64,000 bases of DNA from Nocardia stercoris (GTDB lineage: Bacteria > Actinomycetota > Actinomycetes > Mycobacteriales > Mycobacteriaceae). Positions 24,726 through 40,452 of this stretch are shown here, one piece after another. Position 1 is the stretch's first letter, and every line of letters starts with the position of its first letter. The stretch is from NCBI RefSeq assembly GCF_003696265.1, contig NZ_RFFH01000001.1:1116001-1180000 (forward strand), read 5' to 3'. The notes under the pieces are model-generated. The model had not been told where the DNA came from. It was given only the letters and a program-made list of their open reading frames with translations, and did not search any database. The translations under genes and the position numbers were made by a program.

Positions 24726-25001
24726 CTAGCGCGGCTTGCGCTTCAGGATCTGGCCGCGGATCAGGATGATGCTGATCAGGGCGGCGAAGCCGACGAGGTA
24801 GATGTCCTCGACGTGCCCCTTGTGATTGCCCTTGAGCATGCACAGCAGGATGACCACGACCACCCAGCCGGCGATGTTCATGGCCTTCGTGGACTCGCCG
24901 CTCCAACCCCAAGCGGCGGACGGAACCTCGGCGGGGTCGACCTTCGTGACGACGGCGCTCTTGGCGGGTTCCAGTTCCGTGGCGGCCACGTTCGCTCCCA
25001 T
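24726..25001 (-). CDS. DUF2631 small membrane protein
   Basis: A 91-residue protein. A short N-terminal stretch leads into DPAEVPSAAWGWSGES, the DUF2631 signature, followed by two transmembrane helices (AGWVVVVILLCML and YLVGFAALISIILI) and a basic end KRKPR. It is a conserved mycobacterial/nocardial protein of unknown function. ATG at 25001 fits the family's usual start; an in-frame ATG at 25034 adds 11 residues. It is divergent from dxr. Confidence 0.75.
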   Translation of the reverse strand: MGANVAATELEPAKSAVVTKVDPAEVPSAAWGWSGESTKAMNIAGWVVVVILLCMLKGNHKGHVEDIYLVGFAALISIILIRGQILKRKPR

Positions 25002-25138
25002 CAGTTCGAGGATGCCGCATCGAGCGCGCGGCATACGGTTTCGTCCCTATGGTGGCATACGACTGTGCGTCGTAGCCAGCGGGGTGAACCGGGTGTCCCA
25101 CGTGTACGGCGGGATCGGCGCTACGGGAGAATGAACCG

Positions 25139-26302
25139 GTGTCCGACATCGTGAAAGTCCTGCTGCTGGGCAGCACCGGTTCCATTGGTACGCAGGCGCT
25201 GGAGGTCATCGCCGCGAACCCCGACCGGTTCGAGGTCGTCGGACTGGCCGCGCGCGGCGGGAACACCGAGCTGCTGGCCGAACAGATCGCCGCCACCGGC
25301 ACCCGCAATGTCGCGGTCGCCGACCCGGCCGCCGCCGCGGCTCTCGGTGTGGACCTGAGCGGCCCGGACGCCTGCACCGAACTCGTGCGCCGCACCGACG
25401 CCGACGTCGTATTGAACGCCCTGGTCGGTTCGCTGGGCCTGCGGCCCACACTGGCCACGCTGGAGTCGGGCCGCCGGCTGGCACTGGCCAACAAGGAGTC
25501 GCTGGTGGCCGGTGGCTCGCTGGTGACCCGAGCCGCCGCACCCGGTCAGATCGTCCCGGTCGACTCCGAACACTCGGCGATGGCGCAGGCCCTGCGCGGG
25601 GGTCGCGCCGACGAGGTGGCCCGGCTGGTGCTCACCGCGTCGGGTGGCCCGTTCCGCGGCTGGACCACCGAACAGCTGCAGGCGGTGAACCCCGCCGAGG
25701 CCAAGGCGCATCCCACCTGGTCGATGGGCCTGATGAACACGCTCAACTCGGCCACGCTGATGAACAAGGGCCTCGAGCTGATCGAGGCGCACATGCTGTT
25801 CGGCATCTCCTACGACGACATCGACGTGGTGGTGCACCCGCAGTCGATCGTGCACTCGATGGCGACCTTCACCGACGGTTCCACCCTCGCGCAGGCCAGC
25901 CCGCCCGATATGAAACTGCCGATCGCGCTGGCCCTGGGCTGGCCGGACCGGGTGCCGGGCGCCGTCCCCGCACTGGACTGGTCCACCGCGTCGACCTGGG
26001 AGTTCGAGCCGGTGGACAACACCGTGTTCCCGGCCGTCGAGCTGGCCCGGCACGCCGGGCGCCTGGGCGGCTGTGTCACCGCCGTCTACAACGCCGCGAA
26101 CGAGGTCGCCGTCGACGCCTTCCTGGCGGGCCGCATCCGGTTCCCGGAGATCGTGGGCACGGTCGCCGCTGTGGTCGAGGCCGCCGACACCTGGACCGCG
26201 GAACCCAGTACCGTGGACGAGGTGCTCACGGCCGACACGTGGGCGCGTGAGCGTGCGCGGACCTACATCACGCAGGCCGGTCAGCAGGCAGGACAGCAGT
26301 AG
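25139..26302 (+). CDS. dxr: 1-deoxy-D-xylulose 5-phosphate reductoisomerase
   Basis: A 387-residue cytoplasmic enzyme of the MEP pathway making 2-C-methyl-D-erythritol 4-phosphate with NADPH. The Rossmann motif LLGSTGSIG is at residues 9-17, [12 protein letters not shown] precedes the metal site PVDSEHSAM, and the flexible loop [10 protein letters not shown] and substrate residues in [23 protein letters not shown] are intact. GTG start. It is followed 48 bp later by rip1 as in mycobacteria, with ispG further on, so the window holds two of the MEP enzymes. Confidence 0.96.
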   Translation: MSDIVKVLLLGSTGSIGTQALEVIAANPDRFEVVGLAARGGNTELLAEQIAATGTRNVAVADPAAAAALGVDLSGPDACTELVRRTDADVVLNALVGSLGLRPTLATLESGRRLALANKESLVAGGSLVTRAAAPGQIVPVDSEHSAMAQALRGGRADEVARLVLTASGGPFRGWTTEQLQAVNPAEAKAHPTWSMGLMNTLNSATLMNKGLELIEAHMLFGISYDDIDVVVHPQSIVHSMATFTDGSTLAQASPPDMKLPIALALGWPDRVPGAVPALDWSTASTWEFEPVDNTVFPAVELARHAGRLGGCVTAVYNAANEVAVDAFLAGRIRFPEIVGTVAAVVEAADTWTAEPSTVDEVLTADTWARERARTYITQAGQQAGQQ

Positions 26303-26350
26303 GCTGGATCCGTCCCACGAGCGTGGGGGATACGACGCAGGAAGGCTCGC

Positions 26351-27571
26351 ATGGGGTTCGCGATCGGGTTCGTGCTCTTCGCGCTCGGCATCACGGTGTC
26401 GGTGGCACTGCACGAGTGCGGCCACATGTGGACCGCGCAGGCCACCGGCATGAAGGTGCGCCGCTACTTCATCGGGTTCGGCCCGAAGGTGTTCTCCTTC
26501 AAGCGCGGCGAGACCGAGTACGGACTCAAAGCGCTGCCGCTGGGCGGGTTCTGCGATATCGCGGGCATGACGGCCCTCGACGAGGTCGACCCACGCGACC
26601 TGGACCGGGCCATGTACCGGCAGGCGACCTGGAAGCGGCTGCTGGTCATGTTCGGCGGCATCGGGATGAACTTCATCCTCGGTTTCCTGCTGATCATGCT
26701 GCTGGCCTGCGTGTGGGGCCTGCCGCGGCTGGATTCCCCGCCGGCGACGCAGATCCTGCCGGCCGGTTGTGTGCCGGCGCAGCAGGCCGACGGCAGCTAT
26801 ACGCCGTGTACTGGCGACGGCCCGGCGCAGCTGGCCGGCCTGAAGCGTGGTGACCAGGTCACCGCGGTCGGCAGCACCCCGGTCCACACCTGGGACGAGA
26901 TGACCACCGCGATCCAGCACTCCAGCGGGCCCACCCCGTTCACCGTGCTGCGCGACGGCAAGACGATCACGATCACGGTGACCCCGGACCAGGCCGTCAC
27001 CTATCCGGTGGACAAGACCACCAAGCAGCGCTCGACCACACCGGTCACGGTCGGCAAGGTCGGTATCGGTCAGGACTACTACGAACCGCAGACCTACAAC
27101 CCGGTCACCGCCGTCCCCGCCGCCGCCTCCTTCACCGGTGACATGTTCGGCCGCACCTTCCAGTCGCTGGCGCAGATGCCCAGCAAGGTGGTCGCCCTGT
27201 GGCATGCCGTGACCGGCGGCGAGCGCGACGCGGACACCCCGGTCAGCGTGTACGGCGCCGCGACCATCGGCGGCCAGACCGCCGAACGCGGCCTGTGGGG
27301 CCCGTTCATCCTGGTGCTGGCGAGCCTGAACTTCTTCCTCGGTGCCTTCAACCTGCTGCCGCTGCTGCCGCTGGACGGCGGGCACATCGCGGTGGTGCTG
27401 TACGAGAAGCTGCGCAACACCTTCCGCCGCCGGCGCGGGCAGTCCGACGGCGCGCCGGTCGACTACCTGAAGCTGCTGCCCGCGACCTACGTCGTCGTGG
27501 TGCTGGGTGGCGCGTACATGGTGCTGACCCTGGTCGCCGACATCGTCAACCCGATCAAGATCTTCCCCTAG
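26351..27571 (+). CDS. rip1: Site-2 intramembrane zinc metalloprotease (Rip1/RseP type)
   Basis: A 406-residue M50 protease. The zinc motif HECGH is at residues 21-25 in the first membrane segment, LLPLDGGHI near residue 341 gives the third ligand, and a PDZ domain lies between (about 125-205: LAGLKRGDQVTAVGSTPVHTWDEM). Four membrane segments are visible. The mycobacterial homologue cleaves anti-sigma factors after a first cut and controls envelope composition. Its stop shares CTAG with the convergent endonuclease V gene. Confidence 0.93.
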   Translation: MGFAIGFVLFALGITVSVALHECGHMWTAQATGMKVRRYFIGFGPKVFSFKRGETEYGLKALPLGGFCDIAGMTALDEVDPRDLDRAMYRQATWKRLLVMFGGIGMNFILGFLLIMLLACVWGLPRLDSPPATQILPAGCVPAQQADGSYTPCTGDGPAQLAGLKRGDQVTAVGSTPVHTWDEMTTAIQHSSGPTPFTVLRDGKTITITVTPDQAVTYPVDKTTKQRSTTPVTVGKVGIGQDYYEPQTYNPVTAVPAAASFTGDMFGRTFQSLAQMPSKVVALWHAVTGGERDADTPVSVYGAATIGGQTAERGLWGPFILVLASLNFFLGAFNLLPLLPLDGGHIAVVLYEKLRNTFRRRRGQSDGAPVDYLKLLPATYVVVVLGGAYMVLTLVADIVNPIKIFP

Positions 27572-28260
27572 GCCGGCAGCTCCCGCAGCAGGGTCCGGCA
27601 CAGGTGGTCGGCGTGCCGGGTGGTCTCCGGCTGCCGGTGCCGCGGCGCCAGCGCCAGCACCTGCGCGGTGGCGGTATCGAGATCGATGTTGTGTCCCACG
27701 GAGACGTAGACCGGTTTGACCCCGGTCCGGGTGCGCACCGCGCGGCCGACCACCTCGCCGTCGATCGTGATCGGTGACCACGCGCCGCGCTCGTTCCCCG
27801 GCGGTTCGTGGTCACCCCACACCGTCTTGGCCACGCCGATGGACGGCAGTCCGGTCAGCAGGCCCAGATGGCAGGCCAGCCCGAACCGGCGCGGGTGCGC
27901 GATGCCCTGGCCGTCGCAGACCAGCAGATCCGGTGTGGTGGAAAGCTTTTCGAGCGCGGCCACACTGCCGGGAAGCTCGCGGAACGCGAGCAGCCCGGGC
28001 ACGTACGGGAACGACGCGACCCCCGCAGCGGTAGCGGTCTCCACCGGTTCCAGCGTCCGCGCGTCGAGGACGACCACGGCTGTGACCACGGTCCCGTCCG
28101 CACGATAGGCCGAATCGAGGCCCGCCACCGTCGCGAACTCGGGCGTCCCCGGATTGTGCGGAACCACCAGGTGCCGCAGCCGGTTCTGCAGCGCCACAGC
28201 CGCTTCGGGGTCGGCGGGGATTCGTCGGGCGCAATCGATCGCACCGGACCAGGCTGCCAC
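27568..28260 (-). CDS. nfi: Endonuclease V
   Basis: A 230-residue enzyme that nicks DNA near deoxyinosine. The catalytic Asp is in VAGLDSAYRADG, a second acidic site is in LLVCDGQGIAHPRRFGLACHLG, and KPVYVSVGHNIDLDTA matches the family end. GTG at 28260 gives a length close to the usual 220-230; the longer open frame upstream has no domain content and would overlap the next gene. It sits on the opposite strand between rip1 and ispG. Confidence 0.9.
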   Translation of the reverse strand: MAAWSGAIDCARRIPADPEAAVALQNRLRHLVVPHNPGTPEFATVAGLDSAYRADGTVVTAVVVLDARTLEPVETATAAGVASFPYVPGLLAFRELPGSVAALEKLSTTPDLLVCDGQGIAHPRRFGLACHLGLLTGLPSIGVAKTVWGDHEPPGNERGAWSPITIDGEVVGRAVRTRTGVKPVYVSVGHNIDLDTATAQVLALAPRHRQPETTRHADHLCRTLLRELPA

Positions 28261-28286
28261 GCGCGGTCCAGCGCGAGCCGCCCGGA

Positions 28287-28979
28287 TCAGGTCCGGGACC
28301 GGCCGCGGTCGATCTCGGCGAGTATCTGGATGAGCAGATCCTGCAGCGAACAGGCGGGCAGGACCGGAATGGTGGTGGCGAACGGCTCGGCCAGATCGAG
28401 GTCGGTGGCGAAGCCCGCCACTTCCCGCACCACCCACGACCCCTCGGGGCTGCCCGGATACGTCGCCAGCAGCTCGCAGATCCGGTCCACCGCATCGCTG
28501 ATCAGGGCGGTCCGGGCCGCGATCGCCGCGACCATCTGCTCCTCGAGCTCGACGCGCCGCAGCTCCAGCTTGCCCGGTTCGACGCCCGCCTGATCGGGCG
28601 TGGTGCGCACCCCGCCGTCGGAGTGCACCTCGAATCCCTCGCCGAGCGCGGCCTTTCCGATCGCGCCCTCCGCGTCCAGGAGGGTGGGCAACTCGACCAT
28701 GAAGTCGCGCAACTCGGTCATGACGGCCAGGAATCGATCGCGCGCCTCCCGCCGGCGGTCGCGGGCGCGATCGGCGGCATCGCGTTCGGCCAGGACCTGT
28801 TCCAGCGCACGTTCGAGTTGCAGTGCGATGGCTGTGGCCTCCGCAGCCGGGGAGGCAAGGTTGTCGAGAAAGCCGGAGACCGTGGTCAGGAGCTGCTGCA
28901 GATGCTCTCGCGGCAGATCCGGATTCCGGAACGTTTCGAGAAAGTCGTGCGCTGTCAGCGCCGTGCTCGCGTCGCCCAC
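28287..28979 (-). CDS. Hypothetical helical protein
   Basis: A 230-residue protein I do not recognise. Residues about 40-100 form a charged coiled coil (ALQLERALEQVLAERDAADRARDRRREARDRFLAVMTELRDF), followed by a short acidic region, another helix (ELRRVELEEQMVAAIAARTALISDAVDRI) and a hydrophobic end. There is no signal peptide. It lies 26 bp upstream of nfi on the same strand, so they are probably co-transcribed. Confidence 0.6.
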   Translation of the reverse strand: MGDASTALTAHDFLETFRNPDLPREHLQQLLTTVSGFLDNLASPAAEATAIALQLERALEQVLAERDAADRARDRRREARDRFLAVMTELRDFMVELPTLLDAEGAIGKAALGEGFEVHSDGGVRTTPDQAGVEPGKLELRRVELEEQMVAAIAARTALISDAVDRICELLATYPGSPEGSWVVREVAGFATDLDLAEPFATTIPVLPACSLQDLLIQILAEIDRGRSRT

Positions 28980-29294
28980 GCCCTCAGCTTTTCACAACCG
29001 GGGTACCTGCCGATGCGTCTTTCGGCAGTGTCGGGTCGATCCGGTTCGCGTCGTGTGCTGTGGGATCGCTCACACCGCGGGACCCGGCGCGCCCGGCGAC
29101 CCGAATCGCCGAGCCCCGGCCCGGGTTTCCGTACCCGCCCTGGTCTGCGCCGAATCACTGTCGACCCACCGTCGACACGGATCGGCCGCAGTGCGGCCGG
29201 GCGCCGATGACGTAGCTCTGACGAAGGGGGTTCCACCGCCGTGACTAGACTCGGAAGCGGTACCGGCCGACCTGACGAAAGTAGGCGCTCGAAC
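28980..29294. other. Leader region upstream of ispG
   Basis: No gene seen. It contains two perfect palindromes at 29159-29177 and 29183-29199. A TAGACT hexamer at 29244-29249, 45 bp before ispG, is a possible -10 box. Confidence 0.4.
29159..29199. promoter_or_regulatory. Pair of palindromes upstream of ispG
   Basis: TGTCGAC-N5-GTCGACA at 29159-29177 and CGGCCGCA-G-TGCGGCCG at 29183-29199, 6 bp apart. They may be a regulator site or part of a transcript leader. Confidence 0.4.
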
Positions 29295-30476
29295 GTGAGT
29301 ACAGCCATCACTCTGGGCATGCCCGCCGCGCCCGGCGGCGGTGCCGCCCAAGTATCGCAGCCGGTTCTGGCGCCCAGGCGTAAGACCCGGCAGCTCATGG
29401 TGGGCAAGGTCGGCGTGGGCAGCGAGTTCCCGGTGTCCGTGCAGTCGATGACCACCACCAAGACCCACGACGTGAACGCCACCCTGCAGCAGATCGCGTC
29501 GCTCACCGCCTCGGGCTGCGACATCGTGCGCGTCGCCTGCCCGCGCCAGGAGGACGCCGACGCGCTGGCGACCATCGCGCGCAAGTCCCAGATCCCGGTG
29601 ATCGCCGACATCCACTTCCAGCCGCGCTACATCTTCGCCGCGATCGACGCCGGCTGTGCCGCGGTCCGGGTGAACCCGGGCAACATCAAGGAATTCGACG
29701 GCCGGGTCGGCGAGGTCGCCAAGGCGGCCGCCGCGGCCGGCATCCCGATCCGGATCGGCGTCAACGCCGGTTCGCTGGACAAGCGGATGCTGGAGAAGTA
29801 CGGCAAGGCCACCCCCGAGGCGCTGGTCGAGTCGGCGCTGTGGGAGGCGAGCCTGTTCGAGGAGCACGGCTTCGGCGACATCAAGATCTCGGTCAAGCAC
29901 AACGACCCGGTGGTCATGGTCGAGGCTTACCGGCAGCTGGCCGCGGCCTGCGACTACCCGCTGCACCTCGGTGTGACCGAGGCCGGCCCGGCGTTCCAGG
30001 GCACGATCAAGTCGGCCGTGGCGTTCGGCGCTCTGCTGTCGGAGGGCATCGGCGACACCATCCGGGTCTCGCTGTCGGCGCCGCCGGCCGAGGAGGTGAA
30101 GGTCGGTCAGCAGATCCTGCAGTCGCTGAACCTGCGCCCCCGCAAGCTGGAGATCGTGTCCTGCCCGTCCTGCGGCCGGGCCCAGGTCGACGTGTACACC
30201 CTCGCCGACCAGGTCAGTGCGGGGCTGGAGGGCCTGGAGGTGCCGCTGCGGGTCGCGGTCATGGGTTGTGTCGTCAACGGTCCCGGTGAGGCGCGCGAGG
30301 CCGACCTGGGTGTGGCCTCCGGCAACGGCAAGGGTCAGATCTTCGTCAAGGGTGAGGTCATCAAGACCGTGCCCGAGCACCTGATCGTGGAGACCCTGAT
30401 CGACGAGGCCATGCGGATCGCCGAGGAACTCGGTCAGAACACGCCGAGCGGTGAGCCGGTAGTCACCGTCTCGTAA
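29295..30476 (+). CDS. ispG: 4-hydroxy-3-methylbut-2-en-1-yl diphosphate synthase
   Basis: A 393-residue iron-sulfur enzyme of the MEP pathway. The N-terminal TIM barrel starts [28 protein letters not shown]. The C-terminal reductase-like domain binds [4Fe-4S] through [10 protein letters not shown] and [22 protein letters not shown] at 29295 begins [10 protein letters not shown], matching the mycobacterial protein; an in-frame ATG-less extension to 29241 is less likely. The usual rip1-ispG adjacency is interrupted by two minus-strand genes. Confidence 0.95.
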   Translation: MSTAITLGMPAAPGGGAAQVSQPVLAPRRKTRQLMVGKVGVGSEFPVSVQSMTTTKTHDVNATLQQIASLTASGCDIVRVACPRQEDADALATIARKSQIPVIADIHFQPRYIFAAIDAGCAAVRVNPGNIKEFDGRVGEVAKAAAAAGIPIRIGVNAGSLDKRMLEKYGKATPEALVESALWEASLFEEHGFGDIKISVKHNDPVVMVEAYRQLAAACDYPLHLGVTEAGPAFQGTIKSAVAFGALLSEGIGDTIRVSLSAPPAEEVKVGQQILQSLNLRPRKLEIVSCPSCGRAQVDVYTLADQVSAGLEGLEVPLRVAVMGCVVNGPGEAREADLGVASGNGKGQIFVKGEVIKTVPEHLIVETLIDEAMRIAEELGQNTPSGEPVVTVS

Positions 30477-30521
30477 CCGCTTGCCGAACGCGGTAACACG
30501 AGCGGCGGTTCGTGGCAGGCT

Positions 30522-31385
30522 GTGATCGTGCGGAGTGTGCTGGAGCCGACCCGCCGGACCCGGGCGTCCGGCGCACGCCAGCTTGCCGATCGTGACCTGG
30601 CGCAAGTACTACGGATCCTCGATACCGATCCGGTTGCCTCGTGCATGGTGGCTGCGCGACTGCAGGAGTTCGGCATCGAAGGTGGCGTGGGTCAACTGTG
30701 GAGCCGGGGTGGCCCGTCGGAGTCGCTGTGCTATTCCGGCGCGAACCTGATTCCGCTGCGCGGGCGGCCCGAGGATCTGCGGGCCTTCGCGGACCGGGCG
30801 CTGCGCTGGCCACGGACCTGCTCGTCGGTGGTGGGCCGGCAGGAGCTGGCGTTGCCGCTGTGGGAGCGGCTCGCCGAGCAGTGGGGGCCGCCGCGTGAGG
30901 TGCGCTCCGAGCAGCCGTTGCTCGCGCTGGACCGGGCGGCGTCCGCGCTGCCCGACGAGAAGGTGCGCCGGGTGCGCGCCGACGAACTCGATCGCTACCT
31001 GGTCGCCGCGGTGGCGATGTTCACCGAGGAGATCGGGGTGGATCCGCGGGCCGGTGACGGTGGCCGCGGCTACCGGCGCCGGGTGGCCGGGTTGATCCAA
31101 TCCGGCCGGGCCTGGGCACGATTCGAGGACGGGCAGGTCGTCTACAAGGCGGAGATCGGCGCGCTGTCGGATCAGACCGGGCAGATTCAGGGCGTGTGGG
31201 TGCATCCGGATTGGCGGGGGCGCGGCCTGGGCATCGCCGGTACCGCGACGGTCGCCAACACGATCGTGTCGGCCGGGCGGACCGCGAGCCTGTACGTCAA
31301 CTGCTACAACGAGATCGCGCGGCAGGCCTACCGCCGGGTGGGGTTCCGGCAGGTCGCCACCTTCGCCACGGTGCTGGTCGACTAG
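30522..31385 (+). CDS. GNAT N-acetyltransferase with DUF4081 domain (Rv2867c-like)
   Basis: A 287-residue protein. The N-terminal DUF4081 domain (about 20-140: LADRDLAQVLRILDTDPVASCMVAARL, then GANLIPLRG) is followed by a GNAT domain with acetyl-CoA loop IQGVWVHPDWRGRGLGIAGTATVANTI and LYVNCYNEIARQAYRRVGFRQV. The order dxr-rip1-ispG-this gene is conserved in mycolic-acid actinobacteria. GTG at 30522 and 30528 are both possible. The substrate is unknown. Confidence 0.88.
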   Translation: MIVRSVLEPTRRTRASGARQLADRDLAQVLRILDTDPVASCMVAARLQEFGIEGGVGQLWSRGGPSESLCYSGANLIPLRGRPEDLRAFADRALRWPRTCSSVVGRQELALPLWERLAEQWGPPREVRSEQPLLALDRAASALPDEKVRRVRADELDRYLVAAVAMFTEEIGVDPRAGDGGRGYRRRVAGLIQSGRAWARFEDGQVVYKAEIGALSDQTGQIQGVWVHPDWRGRGLGIAGTATVANTIVSAGRTASLYVNCYNEIARQAYRRVGFRQVATFATVLVD

Positions 31386-31400
31386 CCGGCCGCGGGGCGG

Positions 31401-32288
31401 TCAGCTGCTGGCCGGCGCGACCTCGACACAGGGGACGGGGCTCGCCGCGTCGGGCTGCAGCGCGTCGAGCACGTACTGCCAGACCCGCGGGGAGTAGAGC
31501 GCGGACTCGTGGTCGGAGTGGTCGAGGTCGCAATCCTGTTGGAGCAGAACGTTGGTGACGCCGGGGCCGTCGAGGAAGGTGTGTTCGTAGGGGGCGGTGA
31601 CGGGGTCGGTGCTGCTGGCGATCACGGTGTAGTCGGCGCCGGGCCGGGTGTCGCCGTCGGCGTAGATCTCGTTCAGGAAGTCCGAGCCGCGCCGGAGTTG
31701 GGTCATTGGGGGGATCGCGCGGTCCAGCGGGGCCGGCAGCGGGCCGGCGGTCATGCCGTGGTTCTCGGCGACGATCCCGATCAGCTTGTCCACCTTCGTG
31801 TTTCCGCCGAGGACGTTGATATAGTACTGGGCGAGCACACCGCCCTGCGAGTAGCCGACCAGATCGACTGTGTCCGAATTGGTTTCGATGCGCACCCGGT
31901 CCACTTCGGTGGCGAGCTCCCGTGCCGCGGCGCGCAGGTCGGTCAGCTGTTGGAGCGGGAACTGTGCCAGCGGAACGGGATTGCCGTAGTTGAAGGTGAA
32001 GACGCAGTAGCCCGCGTTGTGCAACAGCGGCGCGCCCGTGTTCCAGGCCGCGCCCTGGGTCAGGTACATCCCGTTGATCAGGATCACGGGGTGCGGGTGC
32101 GGCGCGGGCCCGGCGCAGCCGGCGAGGTTCGCGCCCGGCGGGGGAGTGGTCGCGTCGGCGACGTGCGCGTACGAGGCGGCGGGGCCGTAGGGGACCGGCA
32201 GCGGCGCGGTGTCGGCGGCCGCGGGTGCCCAGCCGCCGATGGCCGCCGCCGCGGTCGCGGTCAGAACGGTGGTGTTTCGTCCGAACAC
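31401..32288 (-). CDS. Secreted lipase/esterase (EstA/lipase class 2-like)
   Basis: A 295-residue alpha/beta hydrolase with an export signal (residues 1-28, ending APAAADTA). PVILINGMY supplies the oxyanion region, VDLVGYSQGG the nucleophile Ser, and DCDLDHSDHES the His region near the C-terminus. GTG at 32288 has GGAGG 5 bases upstream; the longer frame from 32339 would hide the signal peptide. It is probably released outside the cell and cleaves acyl esters. It lies at the left edge of the NRPS island, divergent from the NRPS; it could act on the product, but that is inference. Confidence 0.8.
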   Translation of the reverse strand: MFGRNTTVLTATAAAAIGGWAPAAADTAPLPVPYGPAASYAHVADATTPPPGANLAGCAGPAPHPHPVILINGMYLTQGAAWNTGAPLLHNAGYCVFTFNYGNPVPLAQFPLQQLTDLRAAARELATEVDRVRIETNSDTVDLVGYSQGGVLAQYYINVLGGNTKVDKLIGIVAENHGMTAGPLPAPLDRAIPPMTQLRRGSDFLNEIYADGDTRPGADYTVIASSTDPVTAPYEHTFLDGPGVTNVLLQQDCDLDHSDHESALYSPRVWQYVLDALQPDAASPVPCVEVAPASS

Positions 32289-32971
32289 TGAATCCTCCGA
32301 TTGTCCGATCGTTCCGATCGCTGCGGCAGGGGAATTCACCGGGCGCGCCGACGTCCGCGAAAAGCGCGGGTCGCCGTACGATTCCCGCTCCGATACGAGC
32401 GGTCGATTCCCCCGATTCCCCTATTTCGACTCATCTCGATCGAAATCGCCGAAATGCAGCTCGATATGCATCGCGCCATGTCCGAATTGTCGCGTGCCAG
32501 ACAAAATTAGAACCTGTGTCGATCCGCTGTATGTAACACTTTCGGGCAATGCACCAAAGTGCATGGCACTTTGGTGCATTGCACCTTCGGGCATCGCACT
32601 TTCAGGCAACAAGAGGCTGTTTCGGCGGCCGAATCACGCCGAAGCGCCGGTTCTGTTGCGGGAGTAGACCATCGGGGCCGACGGCAAACCTCCTGTTGGA
32701 ACGGCTGCGTCCGCCATAGCAGATGTTCTCACTACTGGTGCTGCGCTGTCTGTGAAATCGCATGTGCGGCAAGCGGTCAGGGTGCGACGACGTTGACGGC
32801 CCATTGGGGAGCGGCTACGTTGAAAGTCGAATATCAAGCGAGCGCTTGGTTGTTGCATCGAGGCAGCAAGAAAGGCTCGGCCGAGCGCATCTTGTTCGGG
32901 CATCCGGATCTCCGCGTATTCACGAGATCGGATTTCGTTCAGCGGTTCAACTGTTTACATTGGGGTTATTC
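32289..32971. promoter_or_regulatory. AT-richer control region between esterase and NRPS genes
   Basis: This 683-bp gap has no supported gene. Its base composition is visibly lower in GC than both neighbours. It contains the long palindrome at 32546-32582 and repeated CACTTTCGGGCA-like boxes, and a long AT-rich leader before the NRPS ATG. Confidence 0.6.
32536..32612. repeat. Cluster of related boxes around a 37-bp palindrome
   Basis: Arms GCAATGCACCAAAGTGC (32546-32562) and its exact complement (32566-32582) flank ATG. On both sides lie direct boxes CACTTTCGGGCAATGCAC, CACCTTCGGGCATCGCAC and CACTTTCAGGCAAC. It resembles a cooperative operator region for the divergent esterase and NRPS genes. 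Confidence 0.65.
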
Positions 32972-40417
<7,446 letters not shown>

Positions 40418-40452
40418 ACCGTCCGAATCCCGTTATCCAGCAAGGAATTATC

